Shown here: one piece after another, positions 53,252-61,240 of the stretch | How positions within the stretch are numbered: position 1 is the first letter of the stretch | Layout of the letters: each line of letters begins with the position of its first letter | DNA from: Streptomyces sp. NBC_00083 | Lineage (GTDB): Bacteria; Actinomycetota; Actinomycetes; Streptomycetales; Streptomycetaceae | Assembly: GCF_026343295.1 (NCBI RefSeq) | Contig: NZ_JAPELY010000001.1 | Span: 2,728,001 to 2,792,000 of the forward strand | DNA length: 64,000 nt | Direction of reading: 5' to 3' | Position numbers and translations under genes: made by a program | The notes under the pieces: generated by a model | The model's database searches: none | The model's input: only the letters and a program-made list of their open reading frames with translations | Told to the model about the DNA's origin: nothing

Positions 53252-54265
53252 TCAGGGAGCGTCTCGCCGTGCCGCGGGTGCGACGGAGGGGGAGGCCCGG
53301 GGGACGATTCCCTGCGCCGTGGCGAACAGGGAGGCGAGGCCCGCGTCGAAGCGTGCCGTGTACGAGACGTCGGCGAGGAAGCCGCCGCCCCGCTCGGCGC
53401 CGCCGAGCACCCCGACGACGATGCCCTCGCCCTCCCGCGCCGCGAGCACCCACGGGCTGCCCGACACGCCGCTGGAGAAGCCCGCACAGCGCGCCTGCCG
53501 GAAGCCGCCGTAGGCGGGCGCGGAGTCCACCGTGCAGACGTGCTGGCCCGGCCGGTCGTGCGGATAGCCGACCAGGGTGACCCGGCCCAGGTCGGACGGC
53601 AGGCTCTCCGGGTGCGGCGGCACCTCGAAGGCCGACCCCACCGCCTCCCGCACACTCTTCCCGCCGACCCGCGCCACCCGCACGAACGCCCAGTCGTACG
53701 GCCAGTTCCTGGCGCCCTTGCGGGCCTCGGCGAACCGGGGGTCCGGCACCGCGGCCAGCACCGGCCAGCGGCCGTACGGGGCGGTGCCGTCGTGGTACCC
53801 GGGCGCGAACGACGTGCCGTCGAGCGGCAGACAGTGCGCCGCCGTGACCAGCAGATCGCCGTGCCCTCCGGCCACCACCGCCCCGGTGCACGTCTTCCGG
53901 CCGCCGGGCCGCAGAAAGACACCCACCACCGGATACGAGCAGGCCGGCCGCACATCGTGCGGCTCGGGGCGGCGGCGCTCCGCGATGCAGCCCGCGGGCA
54001 GTTCCGGCCGTGACCTGCGGTACTCCGCGCTGTCGGCCCCTGCTCCTGCGGGCGGGCCCGCCCGGGGATCGGCCGGGGGCGGGGGCGACAGCGCAGCGGT
54101 GGCGGAGGGGCGGGCCCGCACGGCCGCGGTGTCGTTCCGCGCAACGGCGGGGGAGGACGGCGAGACCATCAGCGGGCCGGTCACCAGCAGCAGCACGGCG
54201 GCGCCGACGAGGACACCGCCCGCCCGCCCCGGCCGGCGCCCGTCGCGGGCATCTCTTCGCACCAT
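53252..54265 (-). CDS. Secreted trypsin-like serine protease (S1 family)
   Basis: This 337-residue protein has a signal or anchor helix (about 15-35), a Pro/Ala linker and an S1-type domain: His in LVTAAHCLP, Asp in WPYDWAFVRV and Ser in GVSGSPW, with Cys around the His loop and elsewhere. It resembles Streptomyces trypsin-like peptidases without obvious lectin modules. ATG 54265 directly follows a GTG that could serve instead. The Lys-P1 inhibitor encoded about 42 kb away could act on such enzymes; that link is speculative. Confidence 0.88.
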   Translation of the reverse strand: MVRRDARDGRRPGRAGGVLVGAAVLLLVTGPLMVSPSSPAVARNDTAAVRARPSATAALSPPPPADPRAGPPAGAGADSAEYRRSRPELPAGCIAERRRPEPHDVRPACSYPVVGVFLRPGGRKTCTGAVVAGGHGDLLVTAAHCLPLDGTSFAPGYHDGTAPYGRWPVLAAVPDPRFAEARKGARNWPYDWAFVRVARVGGKSVREAVGSAFEVPPHPESLPSDLGRVTLVGYPHDRPGQHVCTVDSAPAYGGFRQARCAGFSSGVSGSPWVLAAREGEGIVVGVLGGAERGGGFLADVSYTARFDAGLASLFATAQGIVPRASPSVAPAARRDAP

Positions 54266-54490
54266 CACCCTGGCGAGGCTAGGGCGCCGTCGGCGGGGGC
54301 GACCGCCCCGACACGGCCGCCGAGGGGGCGCACGGCGGGTACGCCCGGCGCACTCGGCCGCGCGGCTGCGAGCGGCCCCGCCCTGGGGGAAGCTGGAGGG
54401 ACGGCCCGCGACGGCGCGTGCCGGTGCCCCCCGGCACGGACCGCGGCGGGTCCGCGCGGAGGCAGGCCCGTCCGCACAGGAGGTGTGTGC

Positions 54491-55528
54491 ATGGATCCCG
54501 TGTCGGCCCTCAAGCGGATCGCTTTCCTGCTCGAACGCGCGCACGAGGCCACGTACCGCGTCCGTGCCTTCCGTACCGCGGCCGACGCGATCGGGGAGAT
54601 GCCGCCGGACGAACTCGCCCGCCGCGCGAAGGGCGTCGGACAGCTGGAGGCGGTGAAGGGCATCGGTCCCAAGACCGCACGGGTGGTGCGCGAGGCGCTC
54701 GCCGGCGAGGTGCCGGGCTACCTCCAGCGGCTGGAAGCCGACCTCGAAGCGGCGGCGCCGCTCGTCGAGGGCGGCGACCGGATGCGGGCCGCGCTGCGCG
54801 GCGACTGCCATCTGCACTCCGACTGGTCGGACGGGGGCAGCCCCATCGACGACATGGGCCGCGCGGCGGCGGAGATCGGGCACGAGTGGGCCGTCCTCAC
54901 CGACCACTCGCCCAGACTGACCGTCGCCAACGGCCTCACCGCTGAGCGGCTGCGCCACCAGCTGGACGTGGTGGCCGGACTCAACGAGCAGTGGGCTCCG
55001 TTCCGGCTGCTCACCGGCATCGAGTGCGACATCCTCGACGACGGCTCCCTGGACCAGGAGGACGAGCTGCTCGGCCGGCTCGACATCGTCGTCGTGTCCG
55101 TCCACTCCAAACTGCGCATGGACGCGGCCGCCATGACCCGGCGCCTGGTCGCGGCGGTGAGCAACCCGCACGCGGACGTGCTCGGCCACTGCACCGGCCG
55201 TCTCGTCACCGGGCGCGGGCGGCCCGAGTCCCAGTTCGACGCCGAGGCGGTCTTCGCCGCCTGCGCCGACGCGGGGACCGCCGTCGAGATCAACAGCCGA
55301 CCGGAACGGCTCGACCCGCCGCGCCGGCTGCTGACCCGGGCCGTCGAGGCCGGCGCCCTGTTCTCCATCGACACCGACGCCCACGCGCCGGGCCAGCTCG
55401 ACTGGCAGATCTACGGCTGCGCCCGAGCCGAGGAGTGCGGGGTCCCGCCCGAGCGCGTCATCACCACCTGGCCGCTCGACGACCTGCTGGCGTGGGCCCG
55501 CACCCGCGAACTCCCGGCGCCCACGTGA
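54491..55528 (+). CDS. PHP-domain protein with PolX-type helix-hairpin-helix
   Basis: This 345-residue protein has an N-terminal helical domain like the 8-kDa part of family X DNA polymerases (SALKRIAFLLERAHEATYRVRAFRTAADAI, HhH KGIGPKTARVV at 56-66) and a C-terminal PHP phosphoesterase domain (DCHLHSDWSDG at 105-115, VLTDHSPR, GIECDIL, VVVSVHSKL, DTDAHAP). Bacterial PolX has a nucleotidyltransferase domain between these two, absent here. It may be a DNA-end phosphatase or nuclease. AGGAGG precedes ATG 54491 by seven bases. Confidence 0.9.
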   Translation: MDPVSALKRIAFLLERAHEATYRVRAFRTAADAIGEMPPDELARRAKGVGQLEAVKGIGPKTARVVREALAGEVPGYLQRLEADLEAAAPLVEGGDRMRAALRGDCHLHSDWSDGGSPIDDMGRAAAEIGHEWAVLTDHSPRLTVANGLTAERLRHQLDVVAGLNEQWAPFRLLTGIECDILDDGSLDQEDELLGRLDIVVVSVHSKLRMDAAAMTRRLVAAVSNPHADVLGHCTGRLVTGRGRPESQFDAEAVFAACADAGTAVEINSRPERLDPPRRLLTRAVEAGALFSIDTDAHAPGQLDWQIYGCARAEECGVPPERVITTWPLDDLLAWARTRELPAPT

Positions 55529-55541
55529 CGCACGCGCAGCC

Positions 55542-55587
55542 GGGAGCCGGGGTGTTCACCCCGTTTCGGGTGAGCGCCCCGGCTCCC
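55542..55587. terminator. Long bidirectional hairpin terminator
   Basis: Arms of 20 bases at 55542-55561 and 55568-55587 pair in 18 positions; the two remaining are G-U compatible in one RNA strand. The loop is six bases. It lies between the convergent PHP gene and the 59-residue gene. Confidence 0.9.
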
Positions 55588-55609
55588 GTGTCATGCCGTA
55601 CCGACGGGG

Positions 55610-55789
55610 TCAGGAGTGGTCGGTCTCGGCGTTGCGCGTCAGGCGCTCGGCCCGCTCCTGCTCCTCACGGAACTGCTCCATGGGGTCCTGGGTGTGCCCG
55701 GAGGTCCGCTCCGGCGACCGGGACGCCTTCGTCTTCGCCTGCTCGGCGGCCTGCTGTGCCTTGTCCCTGAACTTCTCGGCCTTGCCCAT
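55610..55789 (-). CDS. Small hydrophilic helical protein (59 aa)
   Basis: This 59-residue charged protein starts MGKAEKFRDKAQQAAEQAKT and has EQFREEQERAERL near its end, so two amphipathic helices separated by a flexible SRSPERTSGHTQDP segment. AGGAG stands upstream of ATG 55789 at a normal distance, and the gene is bounded by a terminator hairpin. Proteins like this are common, often stress-linked, in Streptomyces; no function is known to me. Confidence 0.7.
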   Translation of the reverse strand: MGKAEKFRDKAQQAAEQAKTKASRSPERTSGHTQDPMEQFREEQERAERLTRNAETDHS

Positions 55790-55928
55790 GGAGAGTCACT
55801 CCTGCTGGTGGGTGGGATCCATCCCTTTCACCGTGACACGCCGCCACGGGCCCCGCGCGCCGAGCGGTCACCCAGCGTGAGGCGGGCCGGGGGACCGGGC
55901 AGGGGGAGGGCGGTGGGATGATGGCCCG

Positions 55929-56627
55929 ATGTCTGAACGAGTTGTTGTTGCCGCATGTGACGGGGCGTCCAAGGGCAATCCGGGGCCCGCCGGCTGGGCC
56001 TGGGTGATCGCCGGGCCGCAGGGGACGCCGGAGCGCTGGCAGGCGGGGCCGCTCGGCACCGCCACCAACAATGTCGGCGAGCTCACCGCCCTCGAACAGC
56101 TCCTCGAAGCCGTGGCCGCGGGCACCCGCATGCAGGTGCGCATGGACTCCCAGTACGCCATGAAGGCGGTCACCCAGTGGTTGCCGGGCTGGAAGCGCAA
56201 CGGCTGGAAGACCTCCGCGGGCAAGCCGGTCGCCAACCGTGAACTCGTCGAGCGCATCGACCAGTTGCTCACCGAGCGGGATGTGGAGTTCGTCCATGTG
56301 GCCGCGCACCAGGTGGGCGGAGACCCGCTGAACGCGATCGCGGACCAGGCCGCGAGCGACGCGGCCACCTCGCAGCGTGCCGCGGGCACGGCCCTGGGTG
56401 ACGTGGAGATGCCGGTGCCGGCGCCGGCCCGTGCCACTGTCGCGCGCAGCAGGCCCGCCGCGCGCAAGTCGACGTCCGCGTCCGGGTCGGCCCCCTCGGG
56501 GAAGCCGCGGACCATCAAGGCGAAGTTCCCCGGCCGCTGCCCGTGCGGTCAGCCGTATGCCGCCGGCACTCCCATCATGAAGCGCGACGGGGGCTGGGGT
56601 CACCCGGACTGCAGCCCTGTGGCGTGA
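55929..56627 (+). CDS. RNase HI-type nuclease with C-terminal zinc-ribbon-like extension
   Basis: This 232-residue protein has a complete RNase H domain (1-145): Asp11 in CDGASKGNPGP, Glu51 in NNVGELTALEQL, Asp73 in RMDSQYAMKAV, and Asp139 in NAIADQAA, with His127 in the flexible loop. It would cut RNA in RNA-DNA hybrids. A basic Ala/Ser/Pro linker (150-198) leads to a small tail with Cys204, Cys206, His225 and Cys228 (CPCGQPY, GHPDC), which looks like a zinc-binding knuckle. Start ATG 55929. Whether it is the housekeeping enzyme cannot be told here. Confidence 0.9.
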   Translation: MSERVVVAACDGASKGNPGPAGWAWVIAGPQGTPERWQAGPLGTATNNVGELTALEQLLEAVAAGTRMQVRMDSQYAMKAVTQWLPGWKRNGWKTSAGKPVANRELVERIDQLLTERDVEFVHVAAHQVGGDPLNAIADQAASDAATSQRAAGTALGDVEMPVPAPARATVARSRPAARKSTSASGSAPSGKPRTIKAKFPGRCPCGQPYAAGTPIMKRDGGWGHPDCSPVA

Positions 56628-56669
56628 GGCACGGGGCTGCGTGTCACCTCTCCGGTCGATGGCGGCGCG

Positions 56670-56690
56670 GGTGCCGGGGGCCCCGGCACC
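56670..56690. terminator. Hairpin between convergent genes
   Basis: GGTGCCGGGG (56670-56679) and CCCCGGCACC (56681-56690) are perfect complements with flanking CGCG pairs; the loop is probably formed by opening the last pairs. It lies between the RNase H gene and the winged-helix gene. Confidence 0.6.
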
Positions 56691-56699
56691 GCGCGTCGG

Positions 56700-57380
56700 T
56701 CAGTTGGAGGCCGCGGGGGTGACCGCGTCCGCCTCCTTCTTGACGTCACCGTCCGCGGACGCGGCGGCCGGGGCCGCGGCCTTGGCGTCGGGAGCCGTGT
56801 AGAACACGGACCGGTTCTGCCGGGTGCGCTGCGCCTCTCCCTTGGCGACGAGGTTTTCGAGGGTGTTGCGCACCACGGTGCCCGCGATGGTGCGGTCCGG
56901 GTGTGCCTCGGTGAGACCCGTCGTGATCTCGGCCGCCGAGCGCGGCTCACCGCTCTGGGCGAGGTGGGCCGCGACGAGGTCCCGCAGGGTGGTAGGAGCC
57001 CCGGAGGACGCCTTGCCGGCCTTGGTGCTCTTCACGGCCTTGCTCGGCTTGGCGGCCGGCCCGGTCTGCTTCTTACCGGCGCGACCTGCGGACTTCTGCG
57101 CGGCACGGGCCTGGGGGATGCGCGGGGCGGACGCCGCCGCGGTCTTCTTGCCGGCCGCCGACTTGGCCGGTGCCGCCGCCTTCCTGGGCGCCGGCGCGGC
57201 CGGACCGCCCACCGCGTGCTGCATGGAGGCGAGCAGGGCGTGGTTGTTCTCCAGGGTGGTCAACTGCTCCTGGAGGGCGCCGATCTGAGCGGCGATGTGT
57301 TCGCGTTCGGCGACGTTGCTGTCGAGGTCGCTCTGGATCTGCGCGGCGTACTGGGACTGGAGTGTGGTGCTGTCCGGCAC
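56700..57380 (-). CDS. Winged-helix protein with coiled coil and histone-H1-like linker
   Basis: This 226-residue protein has an N-terminal coiled coil (about 8-55: AAQIQSDLDSNVAEREHIAAQIGALQEQLTTLENNHALL), a Lys/Ala/Pro-rich middle (60-128) like histone H1 tails, and a winged helix (about 130-195: TLRDLVAAHLAQSGEPRSAAEITTGL, then VVRNTLENLVAKGEAQRTRQNRSVFYT). It probably binds DNA as a dimer and may act in nucleoid organisation or regulation. Start GTG 57380 has GGAGG eight bases upstream. I do not know a characterised homologue. Confidence 0.75.
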   Translation of the reverse strand: MPDSTTLQSQYAAQIQSDLDSNVAEREHIAAQIGALQEQLTTLENNHALLASMQHAVGGPAAPAPRKAAAPAKSAAGKKTAAASAPRIPQARAAQKSAGRAGKKQTGPAAKPSKAVKSTKAGKASSGAPTTLRDLVAAHLAQSGEPRSAAEITTGLTEAHPDRTIAGTVVRNTLENLVAKGEAQRTRQNRSVFYTAPDAKAAAPAAASADGDVKKEADAVTPAASN

Positions 57381-57529
57381 GGGGGTACCTCCGAGGTGTG
57401 TGCGTACGTGATTGCTGCCGGATGTTACGCGTCTCCTCTGTGTGAAGTACCCAGTTCACGGTAGATGAGACGACCCGGGGCCACGAGGCTGTATGGACCC
57501 ATGGCCCCGGCCCTCCACCGAGTGATGTC

Positions 57530-58687
57530 TCAGGTCGAGGGTGTGGGGTGCGTCCGTTCCCCTGCGGGGTACCGGAGTTGGCGCTCGCCCAGGGTGTGGC
57601 GCACACATGCCGCGACCACATCACCGAGGCTTCCGGTGTGTGCGTACAGAGCACGTTGGATGCGGGCGCCATTGCCTCGGGCCAGCAGTTCGGCGGTCGT
57701 CTTGCGGGCCCACGCCAGGTCACCGCTGTCGTCGAGTGCCTCCCGTAAGTGGTCGAGCAGGGCGGCCGTGACCGCCTGCGCGGGGGCCGGTCGCATGGTC
57801 AGCGGGTGCAGCAGGTCGCCGTCGAGCCCCGATCGGGCGCCGCGCCAGGCGGCCAGCCGCAGCAGGCCCACACCGTGCCTCAGTGGCTCGTGCCCGCTCC
57901 GCCAGTCCCGTGCCGCGGTCTCGACCAGTGCACGGGCCAGGCACGCCACCAGCACGGTGGTGGTGGCTTCCAGGCAGACGTCCGCGACACGGATCTCCAC
58001 GGTGGGATAGCGGTGCGAGAGCCGGGCATCGAAATAGATCATGCCCCGGTCACGCACCACACCGCTGGTCACCATGGCGTCGACCTGGGCGTGGTAGCGC
58101 TCGGCGGAGCCGAAGAACGCGGTCGGCCCCGACATGGGCCACCGGCCCCACACCCTGCTGCGGTAGCTGCCGTACAGGGTGTCCGTGCCCTGCCAGTACG
58201 GCGAGTTCGCGCTGAGCGCGGTCAGGACGGGCAGCCACGGCTGGATCCGGTCCACCACCGCGACCCCTTCATCGTCCGATGCCACCGACACATGCACATG
58301 GCAGCCGCAGGTGAGCTGTTCCTGGGTCGTCAGGCCGAACTGTTCCTCCATCCACTGGTAGCGGTGGCTCACGTTGACGGCGGGCCGGGCCGGCAGGGGT
58401 GAGGTGGCGAGCGCCGCGAGCGCGGCCCCCGCCTCCCGGGCGTGCCGGGCCGCGACGCGGCGCCAGCGCACTATCTCGGCGCCGAGTTCCTCCATGCCGC
58501 TCTGCGGACGTGTGCCGAACTCCAGCTGCTGGCCCTGCAGTTCGCGGGCGAACACGCCCGCGGGCACGCCATCTCCTTCGACGGCACACTTGGTCAGACG
58601 GTCGAGCACCTCCGACGCCAGGGCGCGGGGCGCGCCGGTGACCGGGTCGACCAGGAGCAGTTCCTCTTCCACGCCTACGGTACGCAC
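57530..58687 (-). CDS. Glutamate-cysteine ligase 2 family (YbdK-like) carboxylate-amine ligase
   Basis: This 385-residue ATP-grasp-like ligase begins with the family signature TVGVEEELLLVDP and has CGCHVHVSV and VEIRVADVCLEA, which are metal- and ATP-binding segments of GCS2 enzymes. YbdK shows weak glutamate-cysteine ligase activity in vitro; Streptomyces makes mycothiol and ergothioneine, so the true substrate here is open. GTG 58687 lies eight bases after GGGAG; ATG 58753 would add 22 residues before the signature. Confidence 0.87.
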   Translation of the reverse strand: MRTVGVEEELLLVDPVTGAPRALASEVLDRLTKCAVEGDGVPAGVFARELQGQQLEFGTRPQSGMEELGAEIVRWRRVAARHAREAGAALAALATSPLPARPAVNVSHRYQWMEEQFGLTTQEQLTCGCHVHVSVASDDEGVAVVDRIQPWLPVLTALSANSPYWQGTDTLYGSYRSRVWGRWPMSGPTAFFGSAERYHAQVDAMVTSGVVRDRGMIYFDARLSHRYPTVEIRVADVCLEATTTVLVACLARALVETAARDWRSGHEPLRHGVGLLRLAAWRGARSGLDGDLLHPLTMRPAPAQAVTAALLDHLREALDDSGDLAWARKTTAELLARGNGARIQRALYAHTGSLGDVVAACVRHTLGERQLRYPAGERTHPTPST

Positions 58688-59023
58688 AGTGACGCTCCCA
58701 TCCTGTCGGGGGATCCGCCGGGCGGCACGGGAAACGGCCGGGGGCACCAGCATGCACGGCGCGTGCCGCCCCCGGCGCGCGGAGACGGGGCCCTCTTTCG
58801 GTCATGCGGGGACGGGCCGGTTCCATCGGGCCCCACCGGTGCCGCGACACGTCCACGGCCCCTCGCGTCACCCTCCGTGGCCCCGGTGGACACGCCGGGG
58901 ACCGGCGCGGATCCCCGACCGCCGGGCGGGTTGGCGGTATTGCTTGGGCGCGGGTGCGGGCGTGGACTGCGCCGGCCCCGCGCCCTTCCAGGAGAGACAC
59001 AGAGACAAAGGAGAGATCTGCCG
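58688..59023. other. Divergent intergenic region
   Basis: These 336 bases separate the ligase gene and the DUF6299-like gene, which point away from each other. The last 25 bases contain AAAGGAGAG before ATG 59024. I could not identify promoter elements or any gene. Confidence 0.5.
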
Positions 59024-59461
59024 ATGCGCACAAGTCTTGTCGCCGCCGGGGCCGTTGCCGCCGCCGGAGTCCTTCTCGGCGTGGCCTCGGGTCCGGCCGG
59101 GGCTGCCCTTTCGGACGCCGTGTCCGCGGCGCCGACCGGCACGGTCAGCAAGGACGGCACCGTCACCCTCTCGGGCACCTACCGCTGTTCGCCGCCGTCC
59201 GGGTCCGGACCCATCTTCGTGTCGAGCGGGGTGCTGACCGGTTCCGTCCTGCACGGCATCGGCGGGACGGCGGCGAAGTGCGACGGCGACGAACACACCT
59301 GGGTCAACCGGGAGAAGCTGAGCCACCCGGAGACGGTGCCGGCCGGCGAGGCCGTGGTCCAGGCGACCCTGATGCGTCTGGACACCCGCACCGGCCTGCC
59401 GCTGCCCGTCGTCCTGGCCACCGACCGGCACGCCGTGGACCTCCGCGCCGTCGAGGGCTGA
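59024..59461 (+). CDS. Secreted DUF6299-like protein
   Basis: This 145-residue secreted protein has a signal peptide (1-28, ending GPAGAA) and a beta-sandwich-like domain: GTVSKDGTVTLSGTYRCSP, GPIFVSSGVLTGS, and a Cys pair formed by YRCSP and AAKCDGDEH. This pattern is familiar from small Streptomyces secreted proteins of unknown role (DUF6299). ATG 59024 follows AAAGGAGAG. Confidence 0.75.
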   Translation: MRTSLVAAGAVAAAGVLLGVASGPAGAALSDAVSAAPTGTVSKDGTVTLSGTYRCSPPSGSGPIFVSSGVLTGSVLHGIGGTAAKCDGDEHTWVNREKLSHPETVPAGEAVVQATLMRLDTRTGLPLPVVLATDRHAVDLRAVEG

Positions 59462-59832
59462 GGGGGCCCGTGGCGGGGTCCGGAGCGGGGTCCGGAACAC
59501 GGGTCCTGGGCCGAGCCCCGACCGGAGGCCGGACGCGGGGTTCGCCACCCCCGACGTCCGAGTGAGGATCTGGTTGCCTCCGCAAGTGTGGGGGCGGTGA
59601 GTTTCGGACATACCTGCATTCATGGGGTGTGAGGACCTGCCGCCCCCTGGAATCACATGCCCCGGGGCCCAGGAAGTCCTGTGTCTTCGGGCCCCAACAC
59701 CTGCGATTCATCCGGCCGTTGCCCGGATCTGGCCTACGATTTTCTTGATCGAGAGTCAGAATGGAGCAAGAAACGACCGAAAGTGTCCTGTTTGTTTTGA
59801 CTCCTGATCGGCGCGAGGTGAAGGTCTCGTGC
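59462..59832. other. Intergenic region before the NRPS-edge exporter gene
   Basis: These 371 bases contain a hairpin GGGGCCC...GGGCCCC (59664-59695) and an AT-rich island (59735-59812). Flanking that island, GATCGAGAGTCA (59747-59758) and TGACTCCTGATC (59798-59809) form an inverted repeat with two mismatches. This is the likely promoter and control region of the exporter gene. Confidence 0.55.
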
Positions 59833-61146
59833 ATGTCCCCTTCGCCCCGGGCCGCTCCCAGCGGTCTGCTCCGTATGCGCGATTTCCGTTTCCTGCTCGC
59901 CGGAGCCGCGGCCGGGCAGGCCGGCGCCCAAGTCACCCTGGTCGCACTTCCGTTGGTGGCCGTCCTCGAACTCGACGCGCCCGCCTTCCAGGTGGGACTG
60001 CTCACCGCGGCCGAGACCGCCGCGTTCCTGCTCATCGGTCTGCCTGCCGGAGCCTGGGTCGACCGGATGCGCAAGCTGTCCCTGATGATCCGCGCCGACC
60101 TGGTCCGCTCCCTGGCCATGGCCAGCATTCCGCTCGCCGCCGTCGCGGACGCCCTGACCATGGCACAGCTCTACGTCGTGGCCCTGATCACCGGCATCGC
60201 GACGGTGTTCTTCGACGTGGCCCACCAGAGCTATCTGCCCCAGCTCCTGCCCAGGGAGCAACTGGTCGCCGGAAACGGGGCATTGGAGACGGTACGTTCC
60301 TCCGCCCAGGTGGCAGGGCCCGGCCTCGGTGGCGGCCTCGTCCAGCTCGTGGGGGCCCACCTGGCGATCGTCGCCGACGCCGTCGGCTACGCCGTCTCGG
60401 CCCTGTTCCTGCTCGCCATCCGCCGCCCCGAGCCCGCCCCCGAACCGGTCCCCGGCGCATCCCTGCGCAAGGACGTCGCGGAGGGCCTGCGCTTCGTGCT
60501 CGGCCACCCCCTGCTGCGGGTCATCGCGGGCGCGACCGGACTGGGCAACTTCTTCACCGCGATGCTGATGGCGACCCAGACCATCTTCCTGGTCCGCGTC
60601 CTCGGCCTGGCACCCGCCGCCGTCGGCGTGATGCTCTCGGCGTCCGCCGTCGGCGGACTCGCCGGAGCACTGGCCGCGGGACGGCTCGCGGCCCGCTTCG
60701 GCCAGGCCCGGCTGATCTGGCTGTCGGCGCTCGTCAGCGGCCCGTTCGCGCTGCTGTGGCCCCTGTCCGGCAGCGGCGCCGCCGCCACCCTGTTCGCGCT
60801 CGGCTCCGCGGTGGTCTTCTTCGGCGCCGTGGTCTACAACGTCGCCCAGGTGAGCTTCCGTCAGACCCTGTGCCCGCCGCGCCTGTTGGGCCGGATGAAC
60901 GCGACCCTGCGCTTCGTCATGTGGGGCACCCTGCCGCTCGGCGCCCTCGTCGGCGGCACCGTCGCCGACGCGTTCGGAGCGCGCTCGGCGCTGTGGATCT
61001 GCGCGGCCGGCTTCCTCCTCGTACCGCTGCCCCTGCTGCTCTCCCCGCTGCGCCGGATGCGCGACCTCCCCACCGCCGCACACCCCGGGGACGACGAGCG
61101 GCAGGACGCCGCGCCCGGCCACGACGAGAGCGTCCCCGTCGCCTGA
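59833..61146 (+). CDS. MFS exporter (EntS-like, MFS_3 type)
   Basis: This 437-residue transporter has about twelve helices. LLRMRDFRFLLAGAAAGQAGAQVTLVALPLVAV at the start and LPAGAWVDRMRKLSLMIRADLVRSL are typical of the MFS_3 family that includes the enterobactin exporter EntS. I use ATG 59833, nine bases after GAAGG; ATG 59761 would add 24 codons with atypical AT-rich codons. The next two genes belong to nonribosomal peptide synthesis, so it probably exports that product. Confidence 0.87.
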   Translation: MSPSPRAAPSGLLRMRDFRFLLAGAAAGQAGAQVTLVALPLVAVLELDAPAFQVGLLTAAETAAFLLIGLPAGAWVDRMRKLSLMIRADLVRSLAMASIPLAAVADALTMAQLYVVALITGIATVFFDVAHQSYLPQLLPREQLVAGNGALETVRSSAQVAGPGLGGGLVQLVGAHLAIVADAVGYAVSALFLLAIRRPEPAPEPVPGASLRKDVAEGLRFVLGHPLLRVIAGATGLGNFFTAMLMATQTIFLVRVLGLAPAAVGVMLSASAVGGLAGALAAGRLAARFGQARLIWLSALVSGPFALLWPLSGSGAAATLFALGSAVVFFGAVVYNVAQVSFRQTLCPPRLLGRMNATLRFVMWGTLPLGALVGGTVADAFGARSALWICAAGFLLVPLPLLLSPLRRMRDLPTAAHPGDDERQDAAPGHDESVPVA

Positions 61147-61240
61147 CCGGTCACCGGCCCGGCCACACCCCTCGGCGCCGCCCGGGTCCGCACCCGTACC
61201 CGGCCGCCCCCGCAAGCCCCCGACCCCGAGAGAGGATCAC

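Noticed and set aside
59761..59832. N-terminal extension of the MFS_3 exporter from ATG 59761
   Set aside because: The 24 codons are AT-rich and unlike the rest of the gene, lack a ribosome site, and overlap an inverted repeat that looks regulatory.
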